Shown here one piece after another: positions 19,404 to 29,412 of a stretch of DNA of 64,000 nucleotides (position 1 is the first letter of the stretch; the number at the start of each line of letters is the position of its first letter). The DNA lies in assembly GCF_000243135.2 (NCBI RefSeq), contig NC_019903.1, positions 100,001 through 164,000 of the forward strand, in the 5' to 3' direction. The DNA is from Desulfitobacterium dichloroeliminans LMG P-21439 (lineage in GTDB: Bacteria > Bacillota > Desulfitobacteriia > Desulfitobacteriales > Desulfitobacteriaceae). The position numbers were made by a program, and so were the translations under genes. Under the pieces are notes generated by a model, which was given only the letters and a program-made list of their open reading frames with translations, was not told the origin of the DNA and searched no databases.

Positions 19404-22283
19404 TTGGACAATCAGATGTCTTTTATAGAAAAGCAGTTTCCTGTAAGCAAAATTAGTAAAGAGAGCTATAAAGAAAGAAAGTCATCTCAAGGTCAAACAA
19501 TCACAGGGCTTGGTAAATGGTGGGGTCGGAAACCACTAATTCTAGTTCGTGCCGCTATTTTGGGATGTCTTATGCCTTCCAGTGATAATCCAAAGGCAGA
19601 TATGGATATTTTCTTGAAAATATTGTCTATGGATAATGAAGGACTTCTTGATAGAAAACAAAAAACGTTATCTGCTAAAGCTCTCTTTGAAATAGCTCAG
19701 AATAATAAGCATTTCAGACAGTATTTGAACGACTGGTTTGAATTGGATGGGGCTCGTGTGAAAATCCGAGATGGACAAGATAAGAACGACATTGAGACTC
19801 GTTTATTTAAAACACTAGGCTATGATGAAAAGATAAAACATTGTATAAGACCAGAACAACATGTTGCTCTACGAAAAGATAGTTGGAATGCAATAAACCA
19901 TTATCTTGGGACTAACGCAAAATCATTGAATGAACTTATTGAGCAGCTCTCAATAAAGCGGTATGGAAGAAGGATTGCTGTAGGTGATTGCTTTTGTGGA
20001 GGAGGCTCAATTCCATTTGAGGCTGCACGTATGGGCTTTGATACTTATGCATCCGACTTAAATCCAATTGCCGGACTTCTTACCTGGGCAAGCATTAATA
20101 TCTCCGGTGCAGATAAAAAAGAATTGAAGGAAATTGAGGACTTCCAGAATAGAGTTTATAAGATCGTCAATGAAGAGATTTGTGAACTTGGCATTGAGCA
20201 TAATGAGAGAGGAGATAGAGCGCTTTCATATCTTTATTGCGTAGAAACAACTTGTCCAGAGTGCGGAATAGTAGTCCCTTTATTGCCTTCATTAGTAGTT
20301 GGAATCCGCGCTGGAAAAGTTGTTGCTAAGCTTGTTCCTGATGGAAACCGGTACAACATCACAATACACCCGGATGCAAATGCAATGGAAATGAAAGAAG
20401 CATCAAATGGTACAGTCACTCCAAAGGGATTAGTATGTCCAAACTGTGAGAAGATGACACCAATTTCTGTTCTTCGTAAAGACCGAAATGACGAGAATGG
20501 GAATTCAATTTATGGACTACGACAGTGGGGAAAAAATGAATTCGAGCCACGAAATACAGATGTTTACCGTGAACGACTGTATGCAATCCGTTATGAAACT
20601 ACAGACGGAAATAGATATTATCGTGCACCAAATGAGCGAGATTTAGACAATGAGGAAAAGGTAAGAAAAATTGTTGCAGGTAATATGATTTTCTGGCAGG
20701 AAAAGGGCTTGGTGCCGAGTATGGCTATCGAAAGTGGTATGGAAACGGAACGACTATTTAAGGAACGGGGCTGGACTCATTGGAATCATTTGTTTAGTGC
20801 AAGACAACTTCTGTTACTCAGCTTATTTGAAAGACAAGTGATGAATGAGACATCTGTTTTACTTAAAGCCGTCGGAATACTAGGTATAAATAAAATTGCT
20901 GATTTTGGCTCAAAATTATGTCGGTGGAATCCTAATTGCGATAAAACTGAACAAACCTTTTATAATCAGGCATTTAATACAATGATGAATTATGGTGTTC
21001 GCAGCTTAAGTATGTTGAGCACATTATGGTTTAGGATTTCTGAACAGTACCCTATTAATAAACAGGGAACAGTAACCCTAAATGATGCTCGATCTGTCAC
21101 TTCAACATGTCATCTTTGGATAACAGATCCGCCATATGCTGATGCAGTAAATTACCATGAATTATCGGAATTTTTTCTTGCTTGGGATAAAAAATTATTA
21201 ATAGAGGCCTTCCCTGAGTGGTATACGGATTCTAAGCGAATTCTTGCTGTACGAGGTGATGATCATTTCTCCCATACAATGATAGAAATATATTCAAATT
21301 TGGCTGACCACATGCCCGACGATGGCATGCAGGTGGTCATGTTCACACATAGTGATCCTGCTGTGTGGGCTCAACTTGCTTTGATAATGTGGAAGTCAGG
21401 GCTCAGGGTTACTGCGGCTTGGAATATTGCAACTGAAACTGATGCCTCAGGTCTCAAAGACGGCAATTATGTTAAAGGAACTGTGCTGCTTGTATTGCGT
21501 AAGCAAACCGGAGATGACATGGCCTTCTTAGATGAAATCAACTCTGACATCCGAGCTGAAGTGAGAAACCAAATCTCAAGCATGTTGGAACTTGAAAACA
21601 AAGAAGAACCTAATTTCTCAGACCCTGACTTTGTACTTGCAGCTTACGCGGCCTCTTTAAAGGTGTTGACATCATATAAAACAATTGAAGATCTTGATTT
21701 GGATTACGAATTGAATATGGCGATTAATAATCCCACCCAGAGTAGCATTGTAAAAATAATTGAAGCCGCTAAAAAAATTGCCTATGACTGTGTCATTCCT
21801 TTGGATTTCGAAAGTTATCTGTGGAAAGACCTATCAAATGCTGAGAAATTTTATATTAAAGGACTTGAAAGTGAAAAACACGGAAATTACCAAAACAGCA
21901 CTTATGAGGAATTTGCACGAGGCTTCAATACTGTTGGTTATAGCCAAATGATGGCTAGCCAAAAGGCTAATATGGCGCGTCTTAAGACTCCCGTTGAAAT
22001 GGCTGGTAGGACAATTAGTGATGTACCAGATTTTGAAAACTCTCTACTCCGCACAGTATTTATGGGGATCTACACAGGGATCAAAGAAGACGAAAATCCG
22101 TCAAGAGCACTCGGCTATATAAAAAATGAATTACCGGATTATTGGGATAAACGCGACATGATCAAACAGCTGCTTAGCTTCATCAAAGATGGCAAGGACA
22201 TTGATAATATGTCTCCGCACTGGGAACAAAGCGCAACAATGGCTGATTTGTTGCATTCACTTGTTACCAACGACAGCATTTAA
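19404..22283 (+). CDS. DUF1156 adenine-specific DNA methylase with zinc ribbon
   Basis: 959 residues. The N-terminal DUF1156 block is typical (FPVSKISKESYKERKSSQGQ, then LGKWWGRKPLILVRAA). S-adenosylmethionine motif I is VGDCFCGGGSIPFEAARMG near residue 193. Two cysteine pairs, CPEC near 284 and CPNC near 344, form the zinc ribbon typical of COG1743. The catalytic motif DPPY lies near 575 (TDPPYADAVNYHELSEFFLA). It should modify adenine to mark self DNA. The start is TTG with ggaggag upstream. The long zinc-ribbon insert between motif I and DPPY may hold target recognition. Confidence 0.88.
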   Translation: MDNQMSFIEKQFPVSKISKESYKERKSSQGQTITGLGKWWGRKPLILVRAAILGCLMPSSDNPKADMDIFLKILSMDNEGLLDRKQKTLSAKALFEIAQNNKHFRQYLNDWFELDGARVKIRDGQDKNDIETRLFKTLGYDEKIKHCIRPEQHVALRKDSWNAINHYLGTNAKSLNELIEQLSIKRYGRRIAVGDCFCGGGSIPFEAARMGFDTYASDLNPIAGLLTWASINISGADKKELKEIEDFQNRVYKIVNEEICELGIEHNERGDRALSYLYCVETTCPECGIVVPLLPSLVVGIRAGKVVAKLVPDGNRYNITIHPDANAMEMKEASNGTVTPKGLVCPNCEKMTPISVLRKDRNDENGNSIYGLRQWGKNEFEPRNTDVYRERLYAIRYETTDGNRYYRAPNERDLDNEEKVRKIVAGNMIFWQEKGLVPSMAIESGMETERLFKERGWTHWNHLFSARQLLLLSLFERQVMNETSVLLKAVGILGINKIADFGSKLCRWNPNCDKTEQTFYNQAFNTMMNYGVRSLSMLSTLWFRISEQYPINKQGTVTLNDARSVTSTCHLWITDPPYADAVNYHELSEFFLAWDKKLLIEAFPEWYTDSKRILAVRGDDHFSHTMIEIYSNLADHMPDDGMQVVMFTHSDPAVWAQLALIMWKSGLRVTAAWNIATETDASGLKDGNYVKGTVLLVLRKQTGDDMAFLDEINSDIRAEVRNQISSMLELENKEEPNFSDPDFVLAAYAASLKVLTSYKTIEDLDLDYELNMAINNPTQSSIVKIIEAAKKIAYDCVIPLDFESYLWKDLSNAEKFYIKGLESEKHGNYQNSTYEEFARGFNTVGYSQMMASQKANMARLKTPVEMAGRTISDVPDFENSLLRTVFMGIYTGIKEDENPSRALGYIKNELPDYWDKRDMIKQLLSFIKDGKDIDNMSPHWEQSATMADLLHSLVTNDSI

Positions 22284-22297
22284 AGGGGGAATAGTCT

Positions 22298-25051
22298 ATG
22301 AATCGCTATTCTTCAAGGAGACATAAATTAGATCAGCAATTTTTGAAAGAAAAACTGAAAAATGCAGTATCTTACGACAGAATTGCCGGATATTTTTGCT
22401 CCTCCATTCTTGAAGTTGCTGGAGAAAGCATTGAAAACGTAGAAGGCAAAGTCCGGGTTATTTGTAATTCCGGACTTCTGCCCGAAGATATTGCAGTTGC
22501 TAATTATGCTCAAAAAATGAAACAGGAATGGTGTGAATTTTCTCCAGAAGAGAAATACACATCTCCTGAAAGCAGCAGTCGTCTTTCTACTCTTTACCAC
22601 CTACTAAGCAACGGGAAGCTTGAAATTCGAGTGATTCCTGATCAAGTATTTGGCCTCATGCACGGAAAGGCCGGGGTGATCACGTATAAAGATGGCTCTA
22701 AAACCTCCTTTCTCGGGAGCATCAATGAAACAAAAAGTGCCTACACATTAAATTATGAGATGCTGTGGGAAGATGATTCAGAGGAATCCGTCCGATGGGT
22801 TCAAGATGAATTTGATTTTTTCTGGAATAGTCAATACGCTGTGAACCTAGCGGATTTTATCGTTAATGATCTCAACAGAATTTCAAAGCGTATCGTCATC
22901 GGTCTTAAAGACTGGAGAGATAATTCCGATGAAGTGGTCCCCTCAGCTGCAGTTGAAGAACCGGTATATCGAAAAGAATTCGGTCTTTGGGAACACCAAA
23001 AGTATTTTGTCGAGCTTGCTTTCAGAGAACACAAAAAGGATGGCGGCGCTCGTTACCTTCTAGCAGACCAAGTCGGGCTGGGAAAGACTCTGCAGCTTGC
23101 CATGTCAGCAAAATTAATGGCTCTCTATGGTGATAAGCCAGTTTTGATAATTGTTCCTAAAACACTTGTATGGCAGTGGCAAGACGAAATGAAGACGCTC
23201 TTGGATATGCCCAGTGCTGTTTGGACCGGTTCAGGCTGGCAAGATGAAAACGGCTATTTCTATCAAGCTGACAGTGTGAGATCCATTCTAAAATGCCCGA
23301 GACGAGTAGGTATTATCTCGCAAGGACTTGTGTCAAGAAGAACAGAGGCCGCAGATTTGCTTGCTCAGAAAGATTTTGAATGTGTCATTCTTGACGAGGC
23401 ACACAGAGCTCGCCGTCGAAATCCAACCAAAGATCCTAACAAGCATAAGTCAGATCCAAACTACTTATTGCAATTTCTTAATACGATTACTTTTAAAACC
23501 AAGAGTTTGCTCTTAGCGACTGCTACTCCAGTGCAAATCAATCCAATTGAAGCCTTTGATCTTATAAATGCTTTAAGTCTCCCGACATTCAAGGTTATGG
23601 GTGATATGTATAGCGAATGGCACAAGAAACCTCAGTTGATGCTTGATATGGTTTGCGGGAAAGAGCCTTATCCGGAGAGCGAAATTACAATGTGGGATAT
23701 CATTCGAAATCCCCTACCCACAAAAACTTCATCAGCTCAAGATAGAGTAAATCGCATTCGAGACAGGCTTGATATTTCCGATAAAACCTATGTCTTGCCT
23801 GCTGATTATTTCGCTTCACTTTCGGGCTCAAAAAAAGATAGCATCCGGACTTTATATACCACAGACGAATTTATAGCAAATTACAATCCATATATTCGCC
23901 ATATCGTGAGACGAACAAGGGATTTTCTTGAGAACACAATCAATCCTGCCAGCGGAGAGACTTATCTTAAAAAAATATTGGTCGAACTATATGGCGAGGG
24001 CGACGATGGTGCAATCCCCCTAGAAGGATATTTGAGGCAAGCCTACTCAAAGGCACAGGAATTTTGCTCCTTACTTTCATCCCGCGTTAAGGCGGGTGGT
24101 TTTATGTCGACACTGATATTGAAACGTATTGGAAGCACGATTATCGCCGGTGATAATACAGCGAAGAAAATGCTCGCATGGACAGAAGCTGGGAAAGAAA
24201 TATTGCAAGATGAATTTGATGTAATTTTTGAGGAAGACGATGATTTTGAAGAAAGTGTTAGCGAGGTAAAGAATCTTACGGATGCGGAAACCGAATGTCT
24301 TCGCGAACTCGTAAAAATGCTGTCTCTTAACCATGATAATGATCCTAAGTATATCAAAGTCCTCGATATTTTAAGCAATGGCATTGATGAAACTGATAAG
24401 CCTTGGAAGGATAGCGGCTGCATCATATTCTCGCAATACTATGATAGCGCTTACTTTGTAGCTGAAAAGCTATCAAAAGATTTATCCGATGACGTGATAG
24501 GTCTTTATGCCGGCGGAGATAAATCTGGCTATTTTTTAAACGGTACTTTTCACAAAGACTCAAAGGATAGCATCAAGGCCAAGGTAAAAAACCATGAAAT
24601 AAAGATCCTCGTCGGGACTGATGCAGCGAGCGAAGGACTTAACCTTCAGACACTCAGTACACTGATTAACCTTGACTTACCTTGGAATCCGACAAGGCTA
24701 GAGCAAAGAAAAGGCCGAATCCAACGTATTGGCCAAGTTGCTCCCAAAGTAAAAATTTTCAACATGAGATATAAAGATTCTGTTGAGGATAAGGTCCACA
24801 CTGTATTATCGGCCAGACTAAAAAGCATCAAGGATATGTTCGGGCAAATCCCAGACACCTTAGAAGATGTGTGGATCGACGTTGCTTTGAATAACATCGA
24901 AGAGGCAAAAGAGCGCATCGATAGAGTTCCGGACCAAAATCCATTTACTATTAAGTACGAGACCAAAATACCTGCAACGGAAGATTGGGAAGCAAGTACA
25001 TTTGTCCTGGATCACGATGAAAAGTTGAAGCAGTTGTTGATTGGATGGTAG
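22298..25051 (+). CDS. SNF2-type helicase with N-terminal PLD nuclease domain
   Basis: 917 residues. An N-terminal phospholipase-D-like domain carries one HKD-type motif (HGKAGVITYKDG at about 121-132, then FLGSINET at about 137). A full SF2/SNF2 helicase follows: motif I DQVGLGKTLQLA near 255, motif II LDEAHRARR near 364, motif III ATATPVQ near 405, motif V GTDAASEGLNLQ near 775 and motif VI EQRKGRIQRIGQ near 805. The domains suggest ATP-driven movement on DNA plus cleavage, the likely effector of the system. The combination resembles a DISARM DrmC nuclease joined to a DrmD helicase. It starts 14 bp after the methylase stop with aaaggggga upstream. Confidence 0.88.
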   Translation: MNRYSSRRHKLDQQFLKEKLKNAVSYDRIAGYFCSSILEVAGESIENVEGKVRVICNSGLLPEDIAVANYAQKMKQEWCEFSPEEKYTSPESSSRLSTLYHLLSNGKLEIRVIPDQVFGLMHGKAGVITYKDGSKTSFLGSINETKSAYTLNYEMLWEDDSEESVRWVQDEFDFFWNSQYAVNLADFIVNDLNRISKRIVIGLKDWRDNSDEVVPSAAVEEPVYRKEFGLWEHQKYFVELAFREHKKDGGARYLLADQVGLGKTLQLAMSAKLMALYGDKPVLIIVPKTLVWQWQDEMKTLLDMPSAVWTGSGWQDENGYFYQADSVRSILKCPRRVGIISQGLVSRRTEAADLLAQKDFECVILDEAHRARRRNPTKDPNKHKSDPNYLLQFLNTITFKTKSLLLATATPVQINPIEAFDLINALSLPTFKVMGDMYSEWHKKPQLMLDMVCGKEPYPESEITMWDIIRNPLPTKTSSAQDRVNRIRDRLDISDKTYVLPADYFASLSGSKKDSIRTLYTTDEFIANYNPYIRHIVRRTRDFLENTINPASGETYLKKILVELYGEGDDGAIPLEGYLRQAYSKAQEFCSLLSSRVKAGGFMSTLILKRIGSTIIAGDNTAKKMLAWTEAGKEILQDEFDVIFEEDDDFEESVSEVKNLTDAETECLRELVKMLSLNHDNDPKYIKVLDILSNGIDETDKPWKDSGCIIFSQYYDSAYFVAEKLSKDLSDDVIGLYAGGDKSGYFLNGTFHKDSKDSIKAKVKNHEIKILVGTDAASEGLNLQTLSTLINLDLPWNPTRLEQRKGRIQRIGQVAPKVKIFNMRYKDSVEDKVHTVLSARLKSIKDMFGQIPDTLEDVWIDVALNNIEEAKERIDRVPDQNPFTIKYETKIPATEDWEASTFVLDHDEKLKQLLIGW

Positions 25052-25102
25052 GAAATATAAGAATTTCCATCGCGATTACAATTGAGAAAGTGGGAGGCTG
25101 AA

Positions 25103-25489
25103 ATGAAGCGAGATATGGACCTTGTTCGCCTGATATTGCTGGAGATTGAAAATAAATATCGATCAACAGCCATCTACGATTTGGTTATTGAGGGATATGA
25201 TACTGAGACGGTTGCTTATCACTGCAAAATATTATACGAAGCAGGATTGATTTCAAATTATAAAGCCCAATATGCTGACAACGAAATCTATGGATTTGGT
25301 GTCGGTTCCCTAACTTGGGATGGAAATGACTTCCTAGAAAAAATTCGGGACGATTCTCAGTGGAAGAAAGTCAAGGATACAATTACCCAAAAAGGGTTGC
25401 CAATGGTCATAGAAACGATTAAATCGGTTGCAAATGCCTTTATTTCTGCAGCTGTTGAAGGGATAACAAATTCTATACTAAAGGGGTAA
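25103..25489 (+). CDS. DUF2513-family protein
   Basis: 128 residues, beginning MKRDMDLVRLILLEIENKY, the standard DUF2513 opening. An apparent winged-helix segment follows (YDTETVAYHCKILYEAGLIS) and then LTWDGNDFLEKIRDD. The C-terminal 40 residues are hydrophobic and alanine-rich (FISAAVEGITNSILKG). Ribosome binding site gggagg precedes the ATG at 25103. The family is often found in defence islands and phages without an assigned role. Here it lies between the methylase/helicase operon and the Gabija pair in the same direction. Confidence 0.75.
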   Translation: MKRDMDLVRLILLEIENKYRSTAIYDLVIEGYDTETVAYHCKILYEAGLISNYKAQYADNEIYGFGVGSLTWDGNDFLEKIRDDSQWKKVKDTITQKGLPMVIETIKSVANAFISAAVEGITNSILKG

Positions 25490-25573
25490 TCCGATTGTCT
25501 AACATGCAAATCATTCTCATATATGAATTGCAGCCAGAGGATAGTCAGGGAGAACTTTTCAAGAGGTGAATTA

Positions 25574-27610
25574 ATGAATAATCAACCATACATCTGCAAG
25601 GTCCATATCGAAAATTTCAGAAATTTTCGCCGTGCTGAATTCTGGCTCAACGAAAAACAAGTTGTCATTGGTGAAAATGCGGTTGGAAAAAGCAACCTGT
25701 TATATGCGTTGCAGTTAATACTTGACCCGACGCTCTCTGACAAAGACCGTATGCTTGAGGAATCCGATTTTTGGGAAGGTTTGGATGACCCAATGACAAA
25801 TGGGGAGCAGATTCTTATTGAGCTTTGGTTCGCAAACTTTGAAGGAAACAAGAATGTGCTTGCACAATTGACCGATGCAACCGTAATGCTTGATGAGAAA
25901 GAAGCACTAAAGCTTACATACAAATTCTATCCCTATCGAAAAGTTGGCGAAACAAACGAGTATAGCTTTATTATTTTTAAAGGTGATGACGAAAACCGCC
26001 GATTCTCCTATGACGATAGGAAATTCCTGAACATTCGTGTTATCAAGGCAATTCGTGATGTTGAATCCGAGATGCGTAATTCGAAAACATCACCGTTGAC
26101 GCAGATCATCAAGCAGAAATATACAATAAGCAAGGACGTGCTTGCCGAAATTTCTCACGCACTTGAAGAAAAAGGTGCAGATACTCTTAAAATAGGTCAA
26201 GTTGAAGATCTTGAATCGCGAATTCAGAAGTTGCTCAATCAAATGGTGTCGTTTAGCCAAGATCAATTTGGTGTTTCTTTAAAAACGATAAATATTGACG
26301 CGACTAAGCTTCTTTATGCTTTGCGCCCATTGATTGATAACCGGGAATCAGGAAACACCAGTCTTGGAATAAACAATCTACTCTATATAGCTCTTATTCT
26401 TCTGTTGATTGAGGATGAAACGATAAAGACATATCTACCAAAAGAGCTTTATGAAGAATTAATTGAAAAGGACGAAAGCGATCTTATCGAGAGTTGTTAT
26501 TCTGAGGTGGAAGAAATCAATGGGTACGCTTTGAATGATAACGTATTGACTAATTGTGAGAAAAGGGACGAGCTCTACGATTTCATGTCTGAAACTATTC
26601 CGACAGCAAATGGCGTAACCATTCTTGCGGTTGAAGAACCAGAGGCGCATCTACACCCAATATATCAACGATTGCTTTATCGTCATGTGATGAATAGGTC
26701 AAGCGCCTCCGTCATTATTACAACGCATTCAACACATATTTCATCCGTCGCGCCGATCACCTCAATAGTTCATTTGATCTCTAAAAGAAATAGTACTAGC
26801 GTAAAGACAACAGCTCGGCTCGAGCTTGATGATTCTGATTTTTCTGATTTAGAAAGATATATAGACGTTAAGCGTGGAGAAATATATTTGGCCAAAGGCG
26901 TCATTTTTGTCGAAGGTGTTTCAGAGGAATATCTGATTCCCAGTTTTGCAAAGGCTATGGGTTATGAGATAGACCGTTTGGGCATTGTGGTTTGTAATGT
27001 CAATTCAACAAATTTTGAACCATATCGTCAATTTGCTGAATCATTAGGCGTGCCATATATTATCGTGACGGATGGAGATTATTACCACCGGGTTGAAGGG
27101 AAAATTAAGTACGGGGATTTGGCCTCGGAAGATGATGTCGGATACGGGTATGCCGGTATTGATCGCTCAACAAAATTCTCGGGCATTGCCGACATAATAG
27201 AGGCTTATGTGGCTTCGGAATACGAAGAAGGAATAACCTTTGATGATTTGGAAATTGAAGATCAGATTGAGTTCTTTCAAATCAGAGGAATCTTCATCGG
27301 AATGCATACTTTTGAAGTTGATATTTTCTGCCAATGCGGATCTGCAACCACAACAGAGGGACAGATTATATGTCGTGTTTTTGATGAATTAACAGCAGGA
27401 GGACTGCAGCAGAAGCAGAATTTCAAGGATAGGATGTCCAATGGCGAATATAATAAATGCTTGGCACAAATTGAATCTTCTCATAGTCAAATCGGTAAAG
27501 GACGATTTTCGCAGCGTCTTTCTTCGTATGCGACGCGCTCTATGGTACCTGACTACATAGAGGCAGCTATCAATAAGATAATCGAACTTGTGAGGAGCAG
27601 GACAAATTGA
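25574..27610 (+). CDS. gajA: Gabija GajA-like OLD-family nuclease (ATPase + TOPRIM)
   Basis: 678 residues. An ABC-type ATPase has Walker A GENAVGKSNLLYAL near 33-46, Walker B ILAVEEPEAHLHP near 350 and an H-loop TTHSTHISS near 385. A C-terminal TOPRIM domain shows the glutamate motif FVEGVSEEYLIP near 445 and the acidic DGD motif VTDGDYY near 497. OLD nucleases with this order pair with UvrD-like helicases in the Gabija anti-phage system. It is about 100 residues longer than the best-known GajA, from memory. The start at 25574 has aagaggtga just upstream. Its stop overlaps the helicase start, which confirms the pair. Confidence 0.85.
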   Translation: MNNQPYICKVHIENFRNFRRAEFWLNEKQVVIGENAVGKSNLLYALQLILDPTLSDKDRMLEESDFWEGLDDPMTNGEQILIELWFANFEGNKNVLAQLTDATVMLDEKEALKLTYKFYPYRKVGETNEYSFIIFKGDDENRRFSYDDRKFLNIRVIKAIRDVESEMRNSKTSPLTQIIKQKYTISKDVLAEISHALEEKGADTLKIGQVEDLESRIQKLLNQMVSFSQDQFGVSLKTINIDATKLLYALRPLIDNRESGNTSLGINNLLYIALILLLIEDETIKTYLPKELYEELIEKDESDLIESCYSEVEEINGYALNDNVLTNCEKRDELYDFMSETIPTANGVTILAVEEPEAHLHPIYQRLLYRHVMNRSSASVIITTHSTHISSVAPITSIVHLISKRNSTSVKTTARLELDDSDFSDLERYIDVKRGEIYLAKGVIFVEGVSEEYLIPSFAKAMGYEIDRLGIVVCNVNSTNFEPYRQFAESLGVPYIIVTDGDYYHRVEGKIKYGDLASEDDVGYGYAGIDRSTKFSGIADIIEAYVASEYEEGITFDDLEIEDQIEFFQIRGIFIGMHTFEVDIFCQCGSATTTEGQIICRVFDELTAGGLQQKQNFKDRMSNGEYNKCLAQIESSHSQIGKGRFSQRLSSYATRSMVPDYIEAAINKIIELVRSRTN

Positions 27611-29412
27611 ACGATTATTTCAAGCAAAAATTGACGGAGGTCACCAACGACTCAGAACAGCTTCGTGCATACACTTCGACTGACAGCACGGTTGTAATCG
27701 CTGGCCCTGGGAGTGGAAAGACAACAGTGTTGACGTTAAAAGTCATACGTCTCTTAGATGATATAATTGCTGAACCAAGAGGTTTGGCTTGTTTGACATA
27801 CAGCACTGAGTCAGCCCGAGAATTCAAAACAAGGCTTTCAAAATTGGGACTAAGGGGACGCAAGAATGTTTTTTTGGGTACAGTCCACAGTTTTTGCTTG
27901 GCGGAAATTCTAACGCCTTTTGCTAAACTTTATCCAAAGTACGAAATCCCAAATCCAATAAGGATTATTTCGGAAGCAGAAAAAAAGAAGTTATTTGACT
28001 CTGTTAACCCACCTGGTGGTACTTCAATAACGGAGATGGATAAGGAGCGAACTCGCAATATACGAGGTATAAGCCGAGTTGCTCTTGAAAGTTATGAAGT
28101 TGCCCTTCAAACAGCTATTTCGTTCGAAGAAGCATTACAAAAAAGCGGATTCATTGATTTTATCAGCATGGTTAAATTTTCTGTCGAACTTATACAAAAC
28201 GAATCTTTCGTGCGAAAAGCTATTGAGGCAAAATTCCCGTGGTTTGTCATTGATGAATATCAGGATTTAGGCAGACCATTGCACGAAATAGTTTTGTCTT
28301 TGCTAGATAAGTCGAATATTAAGATATTTGCTGTAGGTGATGCCGACCAATCGATATATGATTTTCAAGGCGCAGCTCCAGATTACCTTGATGAGCTCTC
28401 ACAAAGAGATGGTATCAAATGTATTCGCTTGTTAAACAACTATCGAAGCGCACAGACTATCGTAAATGCGTCGGAATATGTATTGAACAGCCGACGTGGG
28501 TATGTGGCATCAGGCGCATTGAGAGAGTATCCTGCCACAATGGATTTTATTGAGTGTGATGCCGGTATGGATGAACAGTATCAACAAACAGTTGAACTGG
28601 TTCGACGATTTCATTCAGAAGAAATTCCTTACCACGAAATCGCAATACTTGTTGGTAAGAACGATGAAGTGAAAGCATTGAAAGACCAGTTTGAAAAACA
28701 AGGAATCCCTGTATATTTAGCACGGCAGGACTTCAGGAATACCGAATCTATATTTTGGCTTCAAAGCTGTGCATCGTGGTTAGAGGACAAAGCTACGGCT
28801 TCATTTGACGAAATTAGTCAGAAGTGGATAGGTTTTTTATCGCACAAACAGGCAGTCGCAAATTCTGATGATTATGATTTACTTTTGCGTCGGACACTTT
28901 TGAAAGTATTGGAAACAAGTAAGCAGTATAAAGACAATCTCTTTGAATGGCTCATGTATTTATTGAATGAACTCGATTTTCAAAATGTATTTGATGGTTC
29001 AGAACGTTACCCTGATGAAATCAAAAATCTCAAGAGTTTGATTCGAGTTGCAAAACAGACTGAACCAGTATTGACAATTGGGTTCATAGCACGACTTGGA
29101 GTACCCGACAATCAAGTGGTTTTATCGACGAGACATAGTGCAAAGGGACTAGAATTTGATGTGGTAATGATGCTTGGCATGGAGAAGGACAGTTTTCCAA
29201 ATTACTACGATACAACTCAACGGCGGATTGATGAAGCTCGAAGACTTTGTTTTGTGGCTGTAAGCAGGGCTAGAAAAGCGTGTATCTTGCTCAGGTCAAA
29301 ACAATTGCCAAACAAATATGGCAAATGGTATTCAAAAGATCCATCACCGTTTTGGATAACACTTAAAGAATTTCATGATGCTAACGGATTGAGTACGTAT
29401 GATGCCGATTGA
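27607..29412 (+). CDS. gajB: Gabija GajB-like UvrD/Rep-family helicase
   Basis: 601 residues with a complete SF1A helicase set: motif I VIAGPGSGKTTVLTLKV near 30, motif II FVIDEYQDLG near 213, motif III VGDADQSIYDFQGA near 242, motif IV NNYRSAQTIVNA near 279, motif V STRHSAKGLEFDVV near 507 and motif VI FVAVSRARKA near 549. GajB proteins act with GajA to sense and destroy phage DNA when nucleotide pools fall. The start is TTG, overlapping the GajA stop (TTGA), with gaggag nine bases upstream. No other gene follows on this strand for about 1.1 kb. Confidence 0.87.
   Translation: MNDYFKQKLTEVTNDSEQLRAYTSTDSTVVIAGPGSGKTTVLTLKVIRLLDDIIAEPRGLACLTYSTESAREFKTRLSKLGLRGRKNVFLGTVHSFCLAEILTPFAKLYPKYEIPNPIRIISEAEKKKLFDSVNPPGGTSITEMDKERTRNIRGISRVALESYEVALQTAISFEEALQKSGFIDFISMVKFSVELIQNESFVRKAIEAKFPWFVIDEYQDLGRPLHEIVLSLLDKSNIKIFAVGDADQSIYDFQGAAPDYLDELSQRDGIKCIRLLNNYRSAQTIVNASEYVLNSRRGYVASGALREYPATMDFIECDAGMDEQYQQTVELVRRFHSEEIPYHEIAILVGKNDEVKALKDQFEKQGIPVYLARQDFRNTESIFWLQSCASWLEDKATASFDEISQKWIGFLSHKQAVANSDDYDLLLRRTLLKVLETSKQYKDNLFEWLMYLLNELDFQNVFDGSERYPDEIKNLKSLIRVAKQTEPVLTIGFIARLGVPDNQVVLSTRHSAKGLEFDVVMMLGMEKDSFPNYYDTTQRRIDEARRLCFVAVSRARKACILLRSKQLPNKYGKWYSKDPSPFWITLKEFHDANGLSTYDAD

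Noticed and set aside
15746-25051. Classical DISARM or BREX assignment
   Set aside because: DISARM needs DUF1998 and DrmA-type proteins, and BREX needs PglZ. None is found in the element.
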